Positions 26,821 through 36,729 of a stretch of 64,000 bases of DNA are shown here, in pieces (the first letter of the stretch is position 1; each line of letters opens with the position of its first letter). The notes below the pieces were generated by a model, which worked only from the letters and a program-made list of their open reading frames with translations, was not told where the DNA came from and did no database searches. Origin of the DNA: Sorex araneus (taxonomy: Eukaryota; Chordata; Mammalia; Eulipotyphla; Soricidae); assembly GCF_027595985.1 (NCBI RefSeq), contig NC_073302.1, forward strand, positions 169,623,534-169,687,533, in the 5' to 3' direction. A program made the translations under genes and the position numbers.

Positions 26821-26963
26821 TTACAGCTCCTCGTGCTTGATGCGGTACGAGCGCCGCGTCAGCGCCGGCTTCAGGGAGCTGCTCTTGGCCTCCGAGGCTT
26901 CGGTAAAGAATTTGAAAATCGACGGGAAGCTCTTCCACGAAGTTAGCTCGTGACGGTCGGTCC
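26821..26963 (-). CDS. Candidate terminal coding exon of an unrecognised gene
   Basis: On the minus strand a pyrimidine-rich tract ending TTTCTGCAG precedes position 26963, a good splice acceptor. The exon then reads two bases of a split codon and 46 codons, starting [10 protein letters not shown] and ending SYRIKHEEL, before TAA at 26823-26821. Codon third positions are mostly G or C (CTG, AAG, GCC, ATC, CAC), as expected for coding sequence in a GC-rich gene. The peptide is rich in Ser, Lys and Arg with an aromatic stretch FPSIFKFF; the last four residues HEEL resemble KDEL-type signals, which may be chance. The end CTGTAAGAG could alternatively be a 5' splice donor, making this an internal exon or an alternative ending. 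Upstream exons would lie at higher coordinates, but I could not identify any. I do not recognise the protein. Confidence 0.4.
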
Positions 26964-27460
26964 CTGCAGAAACAGACGGGGGGAGGCGGGGGGGGGGGGA
27001 AAGCAAGAAAACAGATTCGGTTACGAGGCGGCAGGTGGGGGGCGGGGGAGCCGCGCCGGTCCGGCCCGGCGGAGGCACAGGTGCAGGGGCTCCCCGCCGC
27101 ACCCCGCCCCGCGCCCGCCCCCTCGCGGGCGCCCGTGTCCCCGCGGCGGCGGGCCGACCTCCCCCCGTGCGCGTCCACCTGCCGGTTCGCGCGGGCCGCG
27201 GCCCCCGGGCGACTGCAGACGGCCGCCTGCGGGGACCCACCCCCCCGCCGCCGCCGCACACTCCCCGGGGCCGCCCCCCGCCTCTCCCGGCCTCCGCCCG
27301 TGCGGGCCAATCCCGGCGCTCGGCCGCCCGGCCCCGCCCCCTCCCCCCCGGCGCCGCGCGCGCGCCGCGCTGGGTTTCCCCAGCCGCCGAGCGCGCCTTC
27401 CCCACCCTCCCGCGGCACTCACGTCCTCTGGGCTCCCCCGGAGGACAAAAAAACCAGCGG

Positions 27461-29790
27461 GAATTTTTGCCTCCCTGGGGACGCAGTGCACTTAGACCTA
27501 ATTGCCTCCACGAGGTCACCGCTACCAAATTATTTAGGACGCCTAATGAAGGTCCAGATTCAAGAGAGAGGATGCCTAGGAGTGAACTCTCAGCCACATC
27601 TTTAACACTGTCGGGGCCAGTTTCAGAATTAAAAAACAAAACAAAACAAAATGTTTTCCAGCAGTGACTACTAAAAGAGCACCTCTTGTTAGGTCAGGAG
27701 GAATTCAGCGTAGCATATGGAGCCTTAGTTATCAAGTTACAGGGTTATTTAACTTTAGCGCAGCTTCTATCTGTGGCTTCGGTTTAATATGAATGCAAGG
27801 TTTTTTTTTTTTGATCAGATGAACCCTCCATTCAGTACAGTCTGGAAATAACAATGACGTAGAGATGCGAACAGATGAGGAAATTAATATATTTTGACTC
27901 CTGAGATAGGCTGTGTATCATTTTGCAGGTAGCTTCATCACTTTACAATTTTTAATTAAAAAATGAAAATGTATCGAGGCTCTCACACAAATGAATGTAT
28001 AGCTTTGAAACAGCTGAAATATCCTACTAGATCATTCAATTATGCAAAGAGATACTGCCTGGAAGTCTTCAGATTCGGGGGCTCTCAGTCTGATACTTTA
28101 ACATTGTTAATGATAATTCTTTAGTCTGTAATAGTAGGTCATTGCTATGGTTACTCTACAATGGTGCAACACTTTGCTTTCCCCTTCAGCTATTCGCTGA
28201 GACCTGGTAACCACATTTGTTGCTTAGCAACAGTTTTGTGACAGTATCACAATCTGGGAGTTGCAACAATAAGGATGCTATGGCTGCGGTTGGCCAGAGA
28301 GCAGAAAGCTATAGTCTGTGCATATGACTTAGCTGTGGGAGCTGGCCCTCCTAGAGAACCCCTCTACACAGTCCCTCACAAGCCTGCTCTCTTCTCTATT
28401 CTGCAGACCAGTCTTCTGAACCTGCATCTGGAACCAAGATCCAGTACTGAAGTCATATTCCTGAGAAAGATCACCCAACTCTACTGTACTCAAACTGAAA
28501 AATGACATCATTTCTCAATTTGCTTATTCATTTGAAGCAAAATTCAATGCTATTCAACTGGAGAGATGAGTGTAGGCTTAACAGGGCAAATCCTAAACTG
28601 CCCAACTGGCTTTTGAGAAGCCTTAGTGGAATTTTTAGGGGGAAATTAAGACTACCTACATCAATAGGGGAGCAAAATGTCAAACTTCGCTAATAATAAA
28701 TATCTTCTGATATGTGAATATGATCTAGGCCCAAGCCAGCAGTTCTAGATACGTTCAGACACACCAATCTGAAATATCTGTGAATGTAACTTAGAAAGGG
28801 ACTCAGTGTCTGATAGGTTTATGCGAAGCTTTTTATGTCTATGGCGTTTCTAACTCAAGTTTCATCATTTCAGTGATTACTAACCACATTTAAAATGGTA
28901 ATGAAAATCTATTGTATTTCTTCTTTTTGAAAGACTATTCTCAGATGTATACTGCACGGCAACACCCACTCCTAAACACAGTAAGGAAAAAAAAGGGGGT
29001 GTTAATTGTCTCTTTTCCTTCTCATTTCCCCTGTTTCCAGGCTCATCTCATTTGGCATTGCCTTCATAGTGATCACACTTACACTTACTAGTGTTACCAA
29101 GGCTATGATCAATTTGTAAGCTTTCTCAGGGAACTCTTCTCATAATTCCTCCCACCCCTTGAAAACCAATTCAGTCTATGAATCTAGAGGGACCTAAGGA
29201 GTCAATGGTCTGAAGCAATCTTAACTCCTTTATTTTCTTCCTTCCTGGTGACAATCTTTCTGAAGGATGAACAAATTTCCCTGGTGATAAAATCACTACA
29301 AAGGCTTTTTAGTTTTAGCTTATGATGACTCTCTGCTTGATTAGTCCTGAGCTGATGAAAAGACCAAAGTCGCTGAATTAACTGAGAACCTACACTGGCT
29401 CTCACCATTTACTCTTGCAATTTATGAGTATAAACAATGAGAATGTAAGTCCTGTCACAGGAAGGGAAACTGTTAGCAGGAAAGGTAATAAGCAATGTGG
29501 CTCAGAAATAGAATTACACAGAGTGGGATAGGATGTGGGGGGCACAGTTGTCCCTAAAACTAAGATGTGGCAACATGACTACATTACAAAAACAGGATTC
29601 TTTCCTAAACCTTTGAAAATATATTGTTAGTAATTTAAAACATGGTATTTAAAGTTAGGTCATTGTGTGCTTGTCTAGCACTGTATACACACCTCAAGTA
29701 TACACTAAAGAGATCATTTTAAAATATCAGGGCCAAAATTTAATAAACAAAAACATTTGAATATCTTACTCAAAAAAGAAGGAAAACTTT
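27461..29790. other. Transposon-free flank of the CpG island
   Basis: About 2.3 kb without transposons or exons I can support. 27800-28260 is complex and rich in TTAATTAA-like and CAATTATGC motifs, and includes the X-box cluster listed separately. Confidence 0.4.
28141..28231. promoter_or_regulatory. Cluster of three RFX X-box-like motifs
   Basis: GTTGCTTAGCAAC at 28219-28231 is an exact inverted repeat (GTTGC-TTA-GCAAC), the classic palindromic X-box bound by RFX factors. ATTGCTATGGTTAC at 28141-28154 and CTGGTAACCAC at 28204-28214 are weaker X-box or half-site matches. Three within 91 bases is more than expected by chance; RFX binding is inference. Confidence 0.4.
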
Positions 29791-29792
29791 CT

Positions 29793-29912
29793 TCTTTTTG
29801 GGTCATACCCAGCAATACTCAGGGGTTACTCCTGGTGGTGCTGGGGGAGACCATAGGGATGCTGGGGATTGAACCTGGTTGGTTTCTTGCCCCTTTCAAC
29901 ACTCTAGTTGAC
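29793..29912 (-). mobile_element. SOR-type SINE, degenerate and truncated
   Basis: Reads TTTTTGGGTCATACCCAGCA into GGATTGAACCTGG, the reverse of the SINE tail and B box. It is the leftmost SINE in the window and so marks the edge of the transposon-free half. Confidence 0.65.
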
Positions 29913-29951
29913 CTAAAGAAGGAAAACGTTTGAGAGCTTTTTTAAAAAATA

Positions 29952-30122
29952 CACTACTGTAGCTATTGCGATAGTACAAAGGGTAGGGAGTTTGCCTTGC
30001 ACGTGGCAGACCCTGGTTTGATCCCTGGCATCCCATATGGTTCCTTGAGCACTGCCAGAAGTAATTCCTGAGTGTAGAGCCAGGAATAACCCCTGAGCAT
30101 TGCCAGGTCTGACACCTCTCCT
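29952..30122 (+). mobile_element. SOR-type SINE, diverged
   Basis: Head GCGATAGTACAAAGGGTAGGG, decayed B box GGTTTGATCCC, body GAGCACTGCCAGAAGTAATTCC. No A-tail remains. Confidence 0.8.
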
Positions 30123-30283
30123 CCCCTCTACCTCCCCAGATACACTACTGTAGGTCCAGGATATTTTTCCATCATGACAGAAACATGAGGCTATTATATT
30201 ATTTAGTCATAAAAGGATATAAAAGAAGAAAGTTTAGGCCAATAAAACAAAAATAAGTAGCAGCATTTACTAACAAGCTATAA

Positions 30284-30285
<2 letters not shown>

Positions 30286-30314
<29 letters not shown>
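30286..30314. repeat. (AT)n microsatellite
   Basis: About 14 AT units. Confidence 0.97.
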
Positions 30315-30316
<2 letters not shown>

Positions 30317-30520
30317 AAACATGGAAATTTGTCCATTTAGTACTAACCAGGCTACTTGAACGGAGATAAAATAGTTCCATAACCAGGCCTGATTTTTTTC
30401 CCCTACCATATCATTCCGTATAAACTTGCTTCTTTTTTAGGAAATGTGAGTTTCCCTCCACTTCAAAAACAGCATCTTCTAATGTATATAAGTTCCCACC
30501 TATTAAATACCTTTCATGTT

Positions 30521-30754
30521 CTTTTTTTTTTTAAATACTTAAACATTTTATTTATCTATTTATTATTTTTTGAATTTTTATTACTGAATCACCGTGAGGT
30601 ACAGTTACAAACTTATGAACATTCATGTTTGCATTTGGTTTACATCCCTCCACCAGTGCCCATTCTCCTCCACCAATGTTCTAGTATCCCTTCCACCACC
30701 CCCACCCCCACCCCCACCACCCCACCCTGACTGTGCGGCAGGGCATTCCCATTT
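30521..30754 (-). mobile_element. 5'-truncated LINE-like 3' end with target-site duplication
   Basis: Minus-strand element with sequence like ATTGGTGGAGGAGAATGGG and CACTGGTGGAGGGATG, then TCACGGTGATTCAGTAATAAAA and a T-run on plus as its A-tail. Flanked by the 12-base duplication ACCTTTCATGTT at 30509-30520 and 30755-30766, so its borders are exact. The same 3' end recurs at 36301, 48290 and 58255. CACCCC units at its far end are a simple-repeat expansion. Confidence 0.88.
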
Positions 30755-30851
30755 ACCTTTCATGTTTTTAAGCAATCATTTTGGTAACCTTATAGATTGG
30801 CAGATGTGTTCTTATTGGATAATTCATGTTTGGGACAAAATCAGTTTCTTT

Positions 30852-31023
30852 TTTTTTTTTGCTTTTTGGGTCATACCCGGCGATGCACAGGGGTTACTCC
30901 TGCCTCTGCACTCAGGAATTACCCCGGCGGTGCTCAGGGGACCATATGGGATGCTGGGAATCGAACCCGGGTCAGCCGCGTGCAAGGCAAACGTCCTACC
31001 CGCTATACTATCCCTCCAGCCCC
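30852..31023 (-). mobile_element. SOR-type SINE, full length, young
   Basis: Complete copy with A-tail (T-run on plus), B box GGAATCGAACCC in reverse and near-intact A box. The 13-base duplication AATCAGTTTCTTT flanks it exactly at 30839-30851 and 31024-31036. Confidence 0.95.
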
Positions 31024-31362
31024 AATCAGTTTCTTTATAATATGTTTATTATTATATCAACCTGAAAAAATTATTAACTTATAATTAAAAATTATCCAGC
31101 TTCATATTATTTAAAAATTTATATTCTATTAATATAATTAACATATACTTTTAAAAATAATCTAAACTTGTATTCAGCTTTAAAATAAAACGTAAAGGAT
31201 CTTAGCACTTCATTCTCAAAAAAATAGCTTTGTTCAGTCTCAATCCTTGAGTGTATGTGTTGGGGGGGGGCTGAGGAATGAATATAGGGCCACACACATG
31301 CAAAGCAGGTACTGGACCACTAAGTCACATAGCTCTTAATAACAGACTTTTTACCCTCCCAT

Positions 31363-31497
31363 TTCTTTTTGGGCCACACAGGGCTGTGCTCAGAGATCAT
31401 TTCTGGACGTGCTTGTAGGATCAAATGTGGTGCTAGGGATCAACCCCAGGTCATCCATGTGCAAGGTCTTACTTGCTGTACTATCTCTCCAGCCCCT
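31363..31497 (-). mobile_element. SOR-type SINE, old
   Basis: TTTTTGGGCCACACAGGGCT through GGGATCAACCCCAGG to CTCTCCAGCCCC. The body is shortened. Confidence 0.75.
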
Positions 31498-31552
31498 TAA
31501 TTAGAGATTTTCAATAGGGATGGGAGAAGTCTTAGGAAGTATTTTGGAAAAA

Positions 31553-31722
31553 ACTTTTTGTTTCTGGACCACAACCAGCAGTGCTTAGGGCTAATCTTGG
31601 CTCTGCCTTCAGGGGTCACTCTTGGCAGGGCTAAGATGACCATATGGGGTGTCAAGGATTGAATCTGGGTCAGTCATGTGCAAGGCAAGTGCCTTGTCCA
31701 CTGTACTATCTCTGTACCACTT
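31553..31722 (-). mobile_element. SOR-type SINE, old
   Basis: GACCACAACCAGCAGTGCTT to GTACTATCTCTGTACCAC; the B box is decayed to AGGATTGAATCTGG. Confidence 0.75.
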
Positions 31723-31839
31723 TAGTAATTTGTAATATTTTTGATGGGTTGAAAGGACACTACAGATGAAACAAATGTCTTCATGATTTCTGACTGAGGC
31801 AGTCATGATCAAATGAAGGAAAACAGGAGAAAAAAAACG

Positions 31840-33320
31840 CATTTCAGAAATTACCTTGTAGTTCTAAGTAAACAGTAAAAATTCTACTTTGCTTCAAAGG
31901 ACCTAAAATTTCAGTTATAAAATTATTGTAACTGGAAAATTATTTTAAGTGGAAAATTAATCCTACACTCTTGTCTTCTTGTTGATTACACATACAGAAT
32001 TTGATAGATTAAAACAAAATGTAAGCATGATAAGGGTTCATCATTTAGTCCTCAGAAAAAAAAAGGATGATTAGAAAGAGTAATTGCCATTAAGTGAAAG
32101 AAGGCCACTAATGGGGGACATCCTGCAATTTGCAGGGCAGGATAGCAGGGAAAAGGATTGTTTGTTCTGCACCCCACATGGCATTCAGTTGTTTCACCAT
32201 TTCTCCTGTAGTTGAAAAACATGTTTATGATTATATGGGCTTGGAATTTAGACTTGTAATCTCAAAGTGCTTTTAGCATGATTTTAGTATGCATGGGGTA
32301 TTCCAGAAATACAACTACCATGTAAATTGAAGAGTTTTTTGTACTTTATGCCATTAAAAATGTTACTAACAGAAGTTTATCAGCTGCAAAAATTTCATCA
32401 CTGCATACTGGGCTTGAGTCAAAAGAAATGCACCTGCATCAGCCTGCATTTGTGGCTGCTGAATTCTGGTGGTTCTATGTAGAAGACAAATATCTGGCCA
32501 CTTTATTATGACTTTTCCTGGACCAAGCACTTTAAATATCAATAAGCACATTATTCTTATTATAAGCTTTTATTACTTCCATATGTTAATTTAGGCATTA
32601 CAATAATTGAGCCATCTTGTAAGCACATAGATAATGTTATCTCTACAATTTATTTCAGGGTAATAAAAGTACCGTGTAATACTCGTTATAATATGATGTA
32701 TTTAAGTAATCAAGGGTCAGTTTAAATAAAATTGAATTAAAAAATTACTTTAGAGATTAGTGTAATCTGAACTGTAGCTATCTCTTTTATCCTTCTACTG
32801 AGTAGGAAAAAGCCTTTTCTCTCATCTGTTTCTTCTATAAATACTGTTTGTCACATGTTATTCACTGTGACATTGCTAATAGGCAGGGGGCAGGGGATCT
32901 TCCAATTAAAAATATTACACCGACTATCCTTAACCCATCACTTGTTTTTTAAAAAATGAATGTAGCAGATTTAAAAGTGAAAAAGATAACACAAATGGTC
33001 AAAAATATTAGAAACTTTAAGTATGAAGCATGAGTTTATAAATCATGAGAAGGAGCAAACTGTTAAATGTGTCATTTGTTTTCCCAAAGACTATAGATTT
33101 AAGGAAAAATGTCTTGTAATGAAACTAAGAAAGAAAAAAACTAAATTTATGTAAGATCATTCAGGAATTAACGGAGAGTGGTTACAAGGGGCAATAAGAG
33201 TGGAAAAAGGTAAGAGAGATGAAAACATCGCAGGGTCATCTGTCCTGTCAATTCCTCTTAGATCTTCCTGTGAGGACTCCCATCCAAGAGTTTATGAATC
33301 AGTTTACAGTGTAAGATCAC
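31840..33320. other. Gene-free AT-rich spacer
   Basis: No SINE, LINE or exon recognised in this 1.5 kb stretch. Confidence 0.45.
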
Positions 33321-33323
33321 TCA

Positions 33324-33470
33324 CAGCCTGGGGCTCAGTGGATTGCCATGCACGTGGCCAACCTGGGTTTGATCCTCTGCATCCCATATGGTTGCCCAAG
33401 CACCGCCAGGAGTGATCCCTGAGTGCACAGCCTGGAGTAATCCCAGAGCACTGCTAGGTGTATCTCAAAA
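33324..33470 (+). mobile_element. SOR-type SINE, diverged
   Basis: GCCTGGGGCTCAGTGGATTG head, B box GGTTTGATCC, body CACCGCCAGGAGTGATCCC, A/C-rich tail. Confidence 0.78.
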
Positions 33471-33612
33471 ACAAAAAACGAAACAAAAAAAAAGAAAAGA
33501 TGACTGACAACTTGAGTAAGTTCTCACTAAGGACATAATTTGTTTATAATTATTATTTTTTATGTTTGTGTTACACCAAAAGGTGAGTGGGAAGTGATTC
33601 CATAAAAAACTT

Positions 33613-33618
33613 GCACGT

Positions 33619-33663
<45 letters not shown>

Positions 33664-33665
33664 CA
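33613..33665. repeat. (GT)n with GC-alternating flanks
   Basis: Strictly alternating purine-pyrimidine DNA: GCACGTGCAC, about 16 GT units, then GCGCGCGCGTGCAC. Such sequence favours the Z-DNA form. Confidence 0.92.
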
Positions 33666-33779
33666 CTCGTGTGTGCTCAAGTCCAGGACGGAGGTTTGAA
33701 CCTGAAACCTGTGTATAAACCATGTGCTCTAGTTCTCTGAGCCAACCCCCTCCCCAGCTACAAAGGCATAATTTAAAGG

Positions 33780-34510
33780 AGTTCCTTGGTCAGTCATTTG
33801 CTATTATAATTACAATTAGTCCTCTTACTTTATGTGGGCTCTAGAACAAAGGTCATGAAACAATTTTGAAAATGTATGCGTAATTTTACACATTAGGATC
33901 TAGTGTAGAGTAGGGAATGTAATGTGACAAAACCTGCCTTGCATTTAAAAGATCATTCTTATTTATACATTTGTTTCAGGGAAAAATGCGTCTCCCCCCT
34001 CTCTCGTTAACTCCACCCCCAACAAAAGAATTAATTTAAAAAAGCAATATGCAGTGAATACATTTTATCACTTTCCTATGATAAAGGGAGAAATAAAAAA
34101 AACCTAGATATGAAACACATTAGTATTAACAGGATAACATGTCTATGATACTTTCAAAATGACAAGGCTTGATTTTAAAAATTGATCTTTAACAAGAAAA
34201 AGAAATATGGGCAATTAGGAAGTAATGAAGACCCTGTCAATATAGCTATGTTGATAATAACAGGTAAGGGAATTCTTGAGAAAATCTAATATATAAAAAT
34301 CAGGAGGTCTGTAATATGCATTATTGAGTCCCAGTGGGATTAACTAATGAATTTATGAGCTCACCAGCAGTTATTTTTAGAAAGTTATAAAGAATTACAG
34401 ATACCAGAGCACTGAAAAATAATGTGCCTTCTAAAAAGAAATAAAAGATAACTCCTGAAATTCACTTAAAAATGAATTCTGGAGTTTCTAAGCAGAACAG
34501 CATGAAAAAG
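33780..34510. other. Gene-free AT-rich spacer
   Basis: No gene or transposon recognised. Confidence 0.45.
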
Positions 34511-34519
34511 TCACAAACT

Positions 34520-35075
34520 TAGCATTATTGAGGGGAGAGAGGTGCGCCTCGCAGAGCCTCTCCAGGACAGACGGCTGCAGCGTGAGACTGTCACACAGGC
34601 ATGTCGGTGGAGTGTTTACTGAAACTCTGCAAAGCAAACACCAGAAGCAGCCCAGGGAGCCTGCAGAATTGCCTGGTGAAATTATTTGCGAGAGACTCGT
34701 GCAAGTTCCTTTCCATTGCTAACACAGTGGTAGGCAGTCAAAAACTGAGACTGTGCTGGACCCTAAAGGCAGGAGATGAAGCATGACCAGGGATAAGAGA
34801 TAAAGACATACTTCAGTGGCAGAAACTTTGGGGTCATTTGCAGCTTCTGGGCCGGCCAGTCCTTATTTTCATCTCCTTATCTGTGCCTCTTGTCTAGGGA
34901 AGTGGAGGCCCTGTGAAAGGGGCTGGGCAGGACGGCTGAAGAGTCGGGGAAGTAAAGCCAGGGGCAGAGAGACTGCCTGCAGAAGCTATGGGACTCTGAC
35001 GCTGAACCTGGCAGACCTTAATCAACCTCCTCCTAACCAATAATAAAGGAGCCTGTTTTTATTGTTTCACTTGTC
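34520..35075. other. Unassigned GC-richer segment with polyadenylation signal
   Basis: A 550-base block clearly more GC-rich than its neighbours, ending with AATAAA at 35042-35047. Short plus-strand frames (60-75 codons) resemble no protein I know. It could be a relic of a processed transcript, a non-coding RNA exon or an old LTR; nothing decides. Confidence 0.3.
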
Positions 35076-35199
35076 CATCAAAGCCAGACAGCTGGTGGGG
35101 AAGTGCTTTTCTCCTTTTAATTCCTGGCTCATATACTACTCCTATCCCTGCCTCAGGAAAAGCCTCTGGGGATATCTGTTTCTACTTATCTATTCATTT

Positions 35200-35336
35200 A
35201 TTTTTTAGGGGGCGGTTTGGCTTACTCCTGGCTCTGTGCTCAGAGATCAGGTGCTCCAGGGACCATAGTGGGTCTGGGCTCCAAACAGTTGTGTTCAAGG
35301 CAAGTACCTTCCCCACTGTATTATCTCTCTGCCCCT
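35200..35336 (-). mobile_element. SOR-type SINE, old
   Basis: TTACTCCTGGCTCTGTGCTCAG to GTATTATCTCTCTGCCCC (the motifs overlap the usual reversed tail-to-head order). B box lost. Confidence 0.65.
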
Positions 35337-35360
35337 AATGATTCTTTGTAATATTGGAGC

Positions 35361-35530
35361 CTGGGGACTGGAGCAACAGTACAACAAGCAGGGTGCTTGC
35401 TGCGCATGCGGCTGACCCAGGTTTGATACCAATATGGTCCCTGAGCACTGCCAGGAATGATCGCTGAGTGCAGCACTAGGAGTAAGCCCTGAGCATGGTC
35501 AGGGGGGGGTCCTAAAAACCAAAAAGTAAA
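35361..35530 (+). mobile_element. SOR-type SINE, diverged
   Basis: GGGACTGGAGCAACAGTACA head and GCACTGCCAGGAATGATCGC body; B box GGTTTGATACC. Confidence 0.75.
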
Positions 35531-35540
35531 ATAAAATAAA

Positions 35541-35700
35541 ATTGGAGCCCAGGAATGAGGGAGATGTGGAAGATGGCTCAAAGGGCAGGTCCCAGTTCCA
35601 TGCCCACCAACACCTGGTTCCCTGAGCACTTCTAGGAGCAACCGCTGAGCACCCAAATAGGAGTAGCATCTGCTCCACAAACCACAAATACAGTGAAATA
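35541..35700 (+). mobile_element. Probable very old SOR-type SINE
   Basis: Only GAGCACTTCTAGGAGCAACC and a weak head (GGAGATGTGGAAGATGGCTC) align. It directly follows the previous copy. Confidence 0.4.
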
Positions 35701-35996
35701 AAAATTGACCCCAGGTTTGGGCAAAAGCTCCATTTCTTGCAAGTTTCCCTTTGTTTTTTTTCAAAGGAAACTTTATGAAATAATTATAAGAGCAGAGGGC
35801 TCTAAACAGAATACAAAGAACCATAACAACTATTTCCTTAAGCACAAGTTTCTGATCCTATTATTCCCCTTATGTCCTATTCTCTTAACATGCAGAGTTC
35901 CAGGCCCCATTCTAAAATGGTACTCTTCAAGTATTCCAGTTTGTCTCTTATTTTGTTTTTTGGCTATGGATTCCAGCATGGTGGCTCTGTTTTCTC

Positions 35997-36009
35997 TGTG
36001 TGTGTGTGT

Positions 36010-36068
<59 letters not shown>

Positions 36069-36251
36069 AGAGGGAGAGGAAGAGAGAGGGAGAGAGGAAG
36101 GGCGGGAAAAAGAGAGAAAGAGAGAGAGGGAGAAGATGAGAGAGAGACGGAGAGAGAGAGGGAGAGGAAGGGAGGGAAAAAGAGAGAAAGAGAGAGGGAG
36201 AAGATGAGAGAGATGGAGAGAGAGAGGGAGAGAGGGAGGGAGGGAGGGAGG

Positions 36252-36300
<49 letters not shown>
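35997..36300. repeat. (TG)n(AG)n compound microsatellite, about 300 bases
   Basis: TG repeats to about 36023, then purine-only AG/GGGA/GAAA sequence to 36300, including an internal duplicate of the GGGCGGGAAAAAGAGAGAAAG-type module (second copy GGGAGGGAAAAAGAGAG near 36171). It abuts the LINE-like 3' end at 36301. Long Ser/Leu and Arg/Glu frames are artefacts. Confidence 0.96.
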
Positions 36301-36302
<2 letters not shown>

Positions 36303-36478
36303 CTGCTGCCACAGAGGCAGGCATGAGGTGGGGGTGATGGGAGAGAAACTGGGGACAATGGTGCTGGGAAATATACACTGGTGGAGGGATGGGTGCTGGA
36401 ATACTGTATGACTAAAATCTCATCATGAATAGCTTTGTAAGGGTTGAGCTCACAGAGATTCAATAAAAAGTAAAAAAA
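36301..36478 (+). mobile_element. LINE-like 3' end
   Basis: Contains ACACTGGTGGAGGGATGGG, TGCTGGAATACTGTATGAC and ATTCAATAAAAAG with an A-rich end. Same family as 30521-30754 (opposite strand), 48290 and 58255. Confidence 0.8.
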
Positions 36479-36534
36479 AGAGAATATTTCCATTATTTAA
36501 ATGATCACTAATGTATTTTTTGAGGGTTTGTTTT

Positions 36535-36650
36535 TGTCCATTAGGCCACACCTGGTGATGCTCAGGGGTTCATGTGCAATGCCAGGGATTGAACAAGGTT
36601 GGTCACGTGCAAGGCAAGCACCCTAACCACTGTACTATCTCTCCAGACCC
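36535..36650 (-). mobile_element. SOR-type SINE with internal deletion
   Basis: GGCCACACCTGGTGATGCTC then directly ATGCCAGGGATTGAAC; about 50 bases of the body are missing. Ends GTACTATCTCTCCAGACCC. Confidence 0.78.
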
Positions 36651-36676
36651 ACTTTTCCTCTTCTGTAGCTCTGTAT

Positions 36677-36726
36677 GTAACTCTGAATGTAACAGATAGG
36701 GGCTGGAGCGATAGTGCCGCGGGTAG
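36677..36726 (+). repeat. 50-base exact copy of 37421-37470, including a SINE head fragment
   Basis: Includes 23 bases of unique flank and the first 27 bases of a SOR SINE, ending abruptly at GCGGGTAG. The identical block at 37421-37470 continues into a complete SINE. The copy-specific spelling GATAGTGCCGCGGG shows that one block came from the other. Confidence 0.93.
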
Positions 36727-36729
36727 TCC

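Larger units (their letters stand above)
26370..27460. promoter_or_regulatory. Large CpG island
   Basis: About 1.1 kb of very GC-rich, CpG-dense sequence, including a GCGGC-repeat stretch near 26408-26424 and long CCGCC-type runs at 27030-27380. It contains the candidate minus-strand exon. Long reading frames on both strands here come from the scarcity of stop codons in GC-rich DNA and are not evidence of coding. Islands this size usually mark promoters of broadly expressed or developmental genes. Confidence 0.88.

Noticed and set aside
26950..27670. Several overlapping long frames (156-272 codons) on both strands
   Set aside because: All lie in the CpG island, overlap each other in five frames and are Pro/Arg/Gly/Ala-rich with no domain; stop codons are simply rare there. 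Only the short segment after the splice acceptor is kept as a candidate.
1..29790. Known conserved microRNA hairpins
   Set aside because: I looked for several common mature sequences (let-7, miR-9, miR-124, miR-10, miR-137, miR-7, miR-204) and found none; rarer ones cannot be excluded by eye.
35830..36493. Ser/Leu-rich and Arg/Glu-rich frames of about 180 codons
   Set aside because: Translations of the AG/TG microsatellite.
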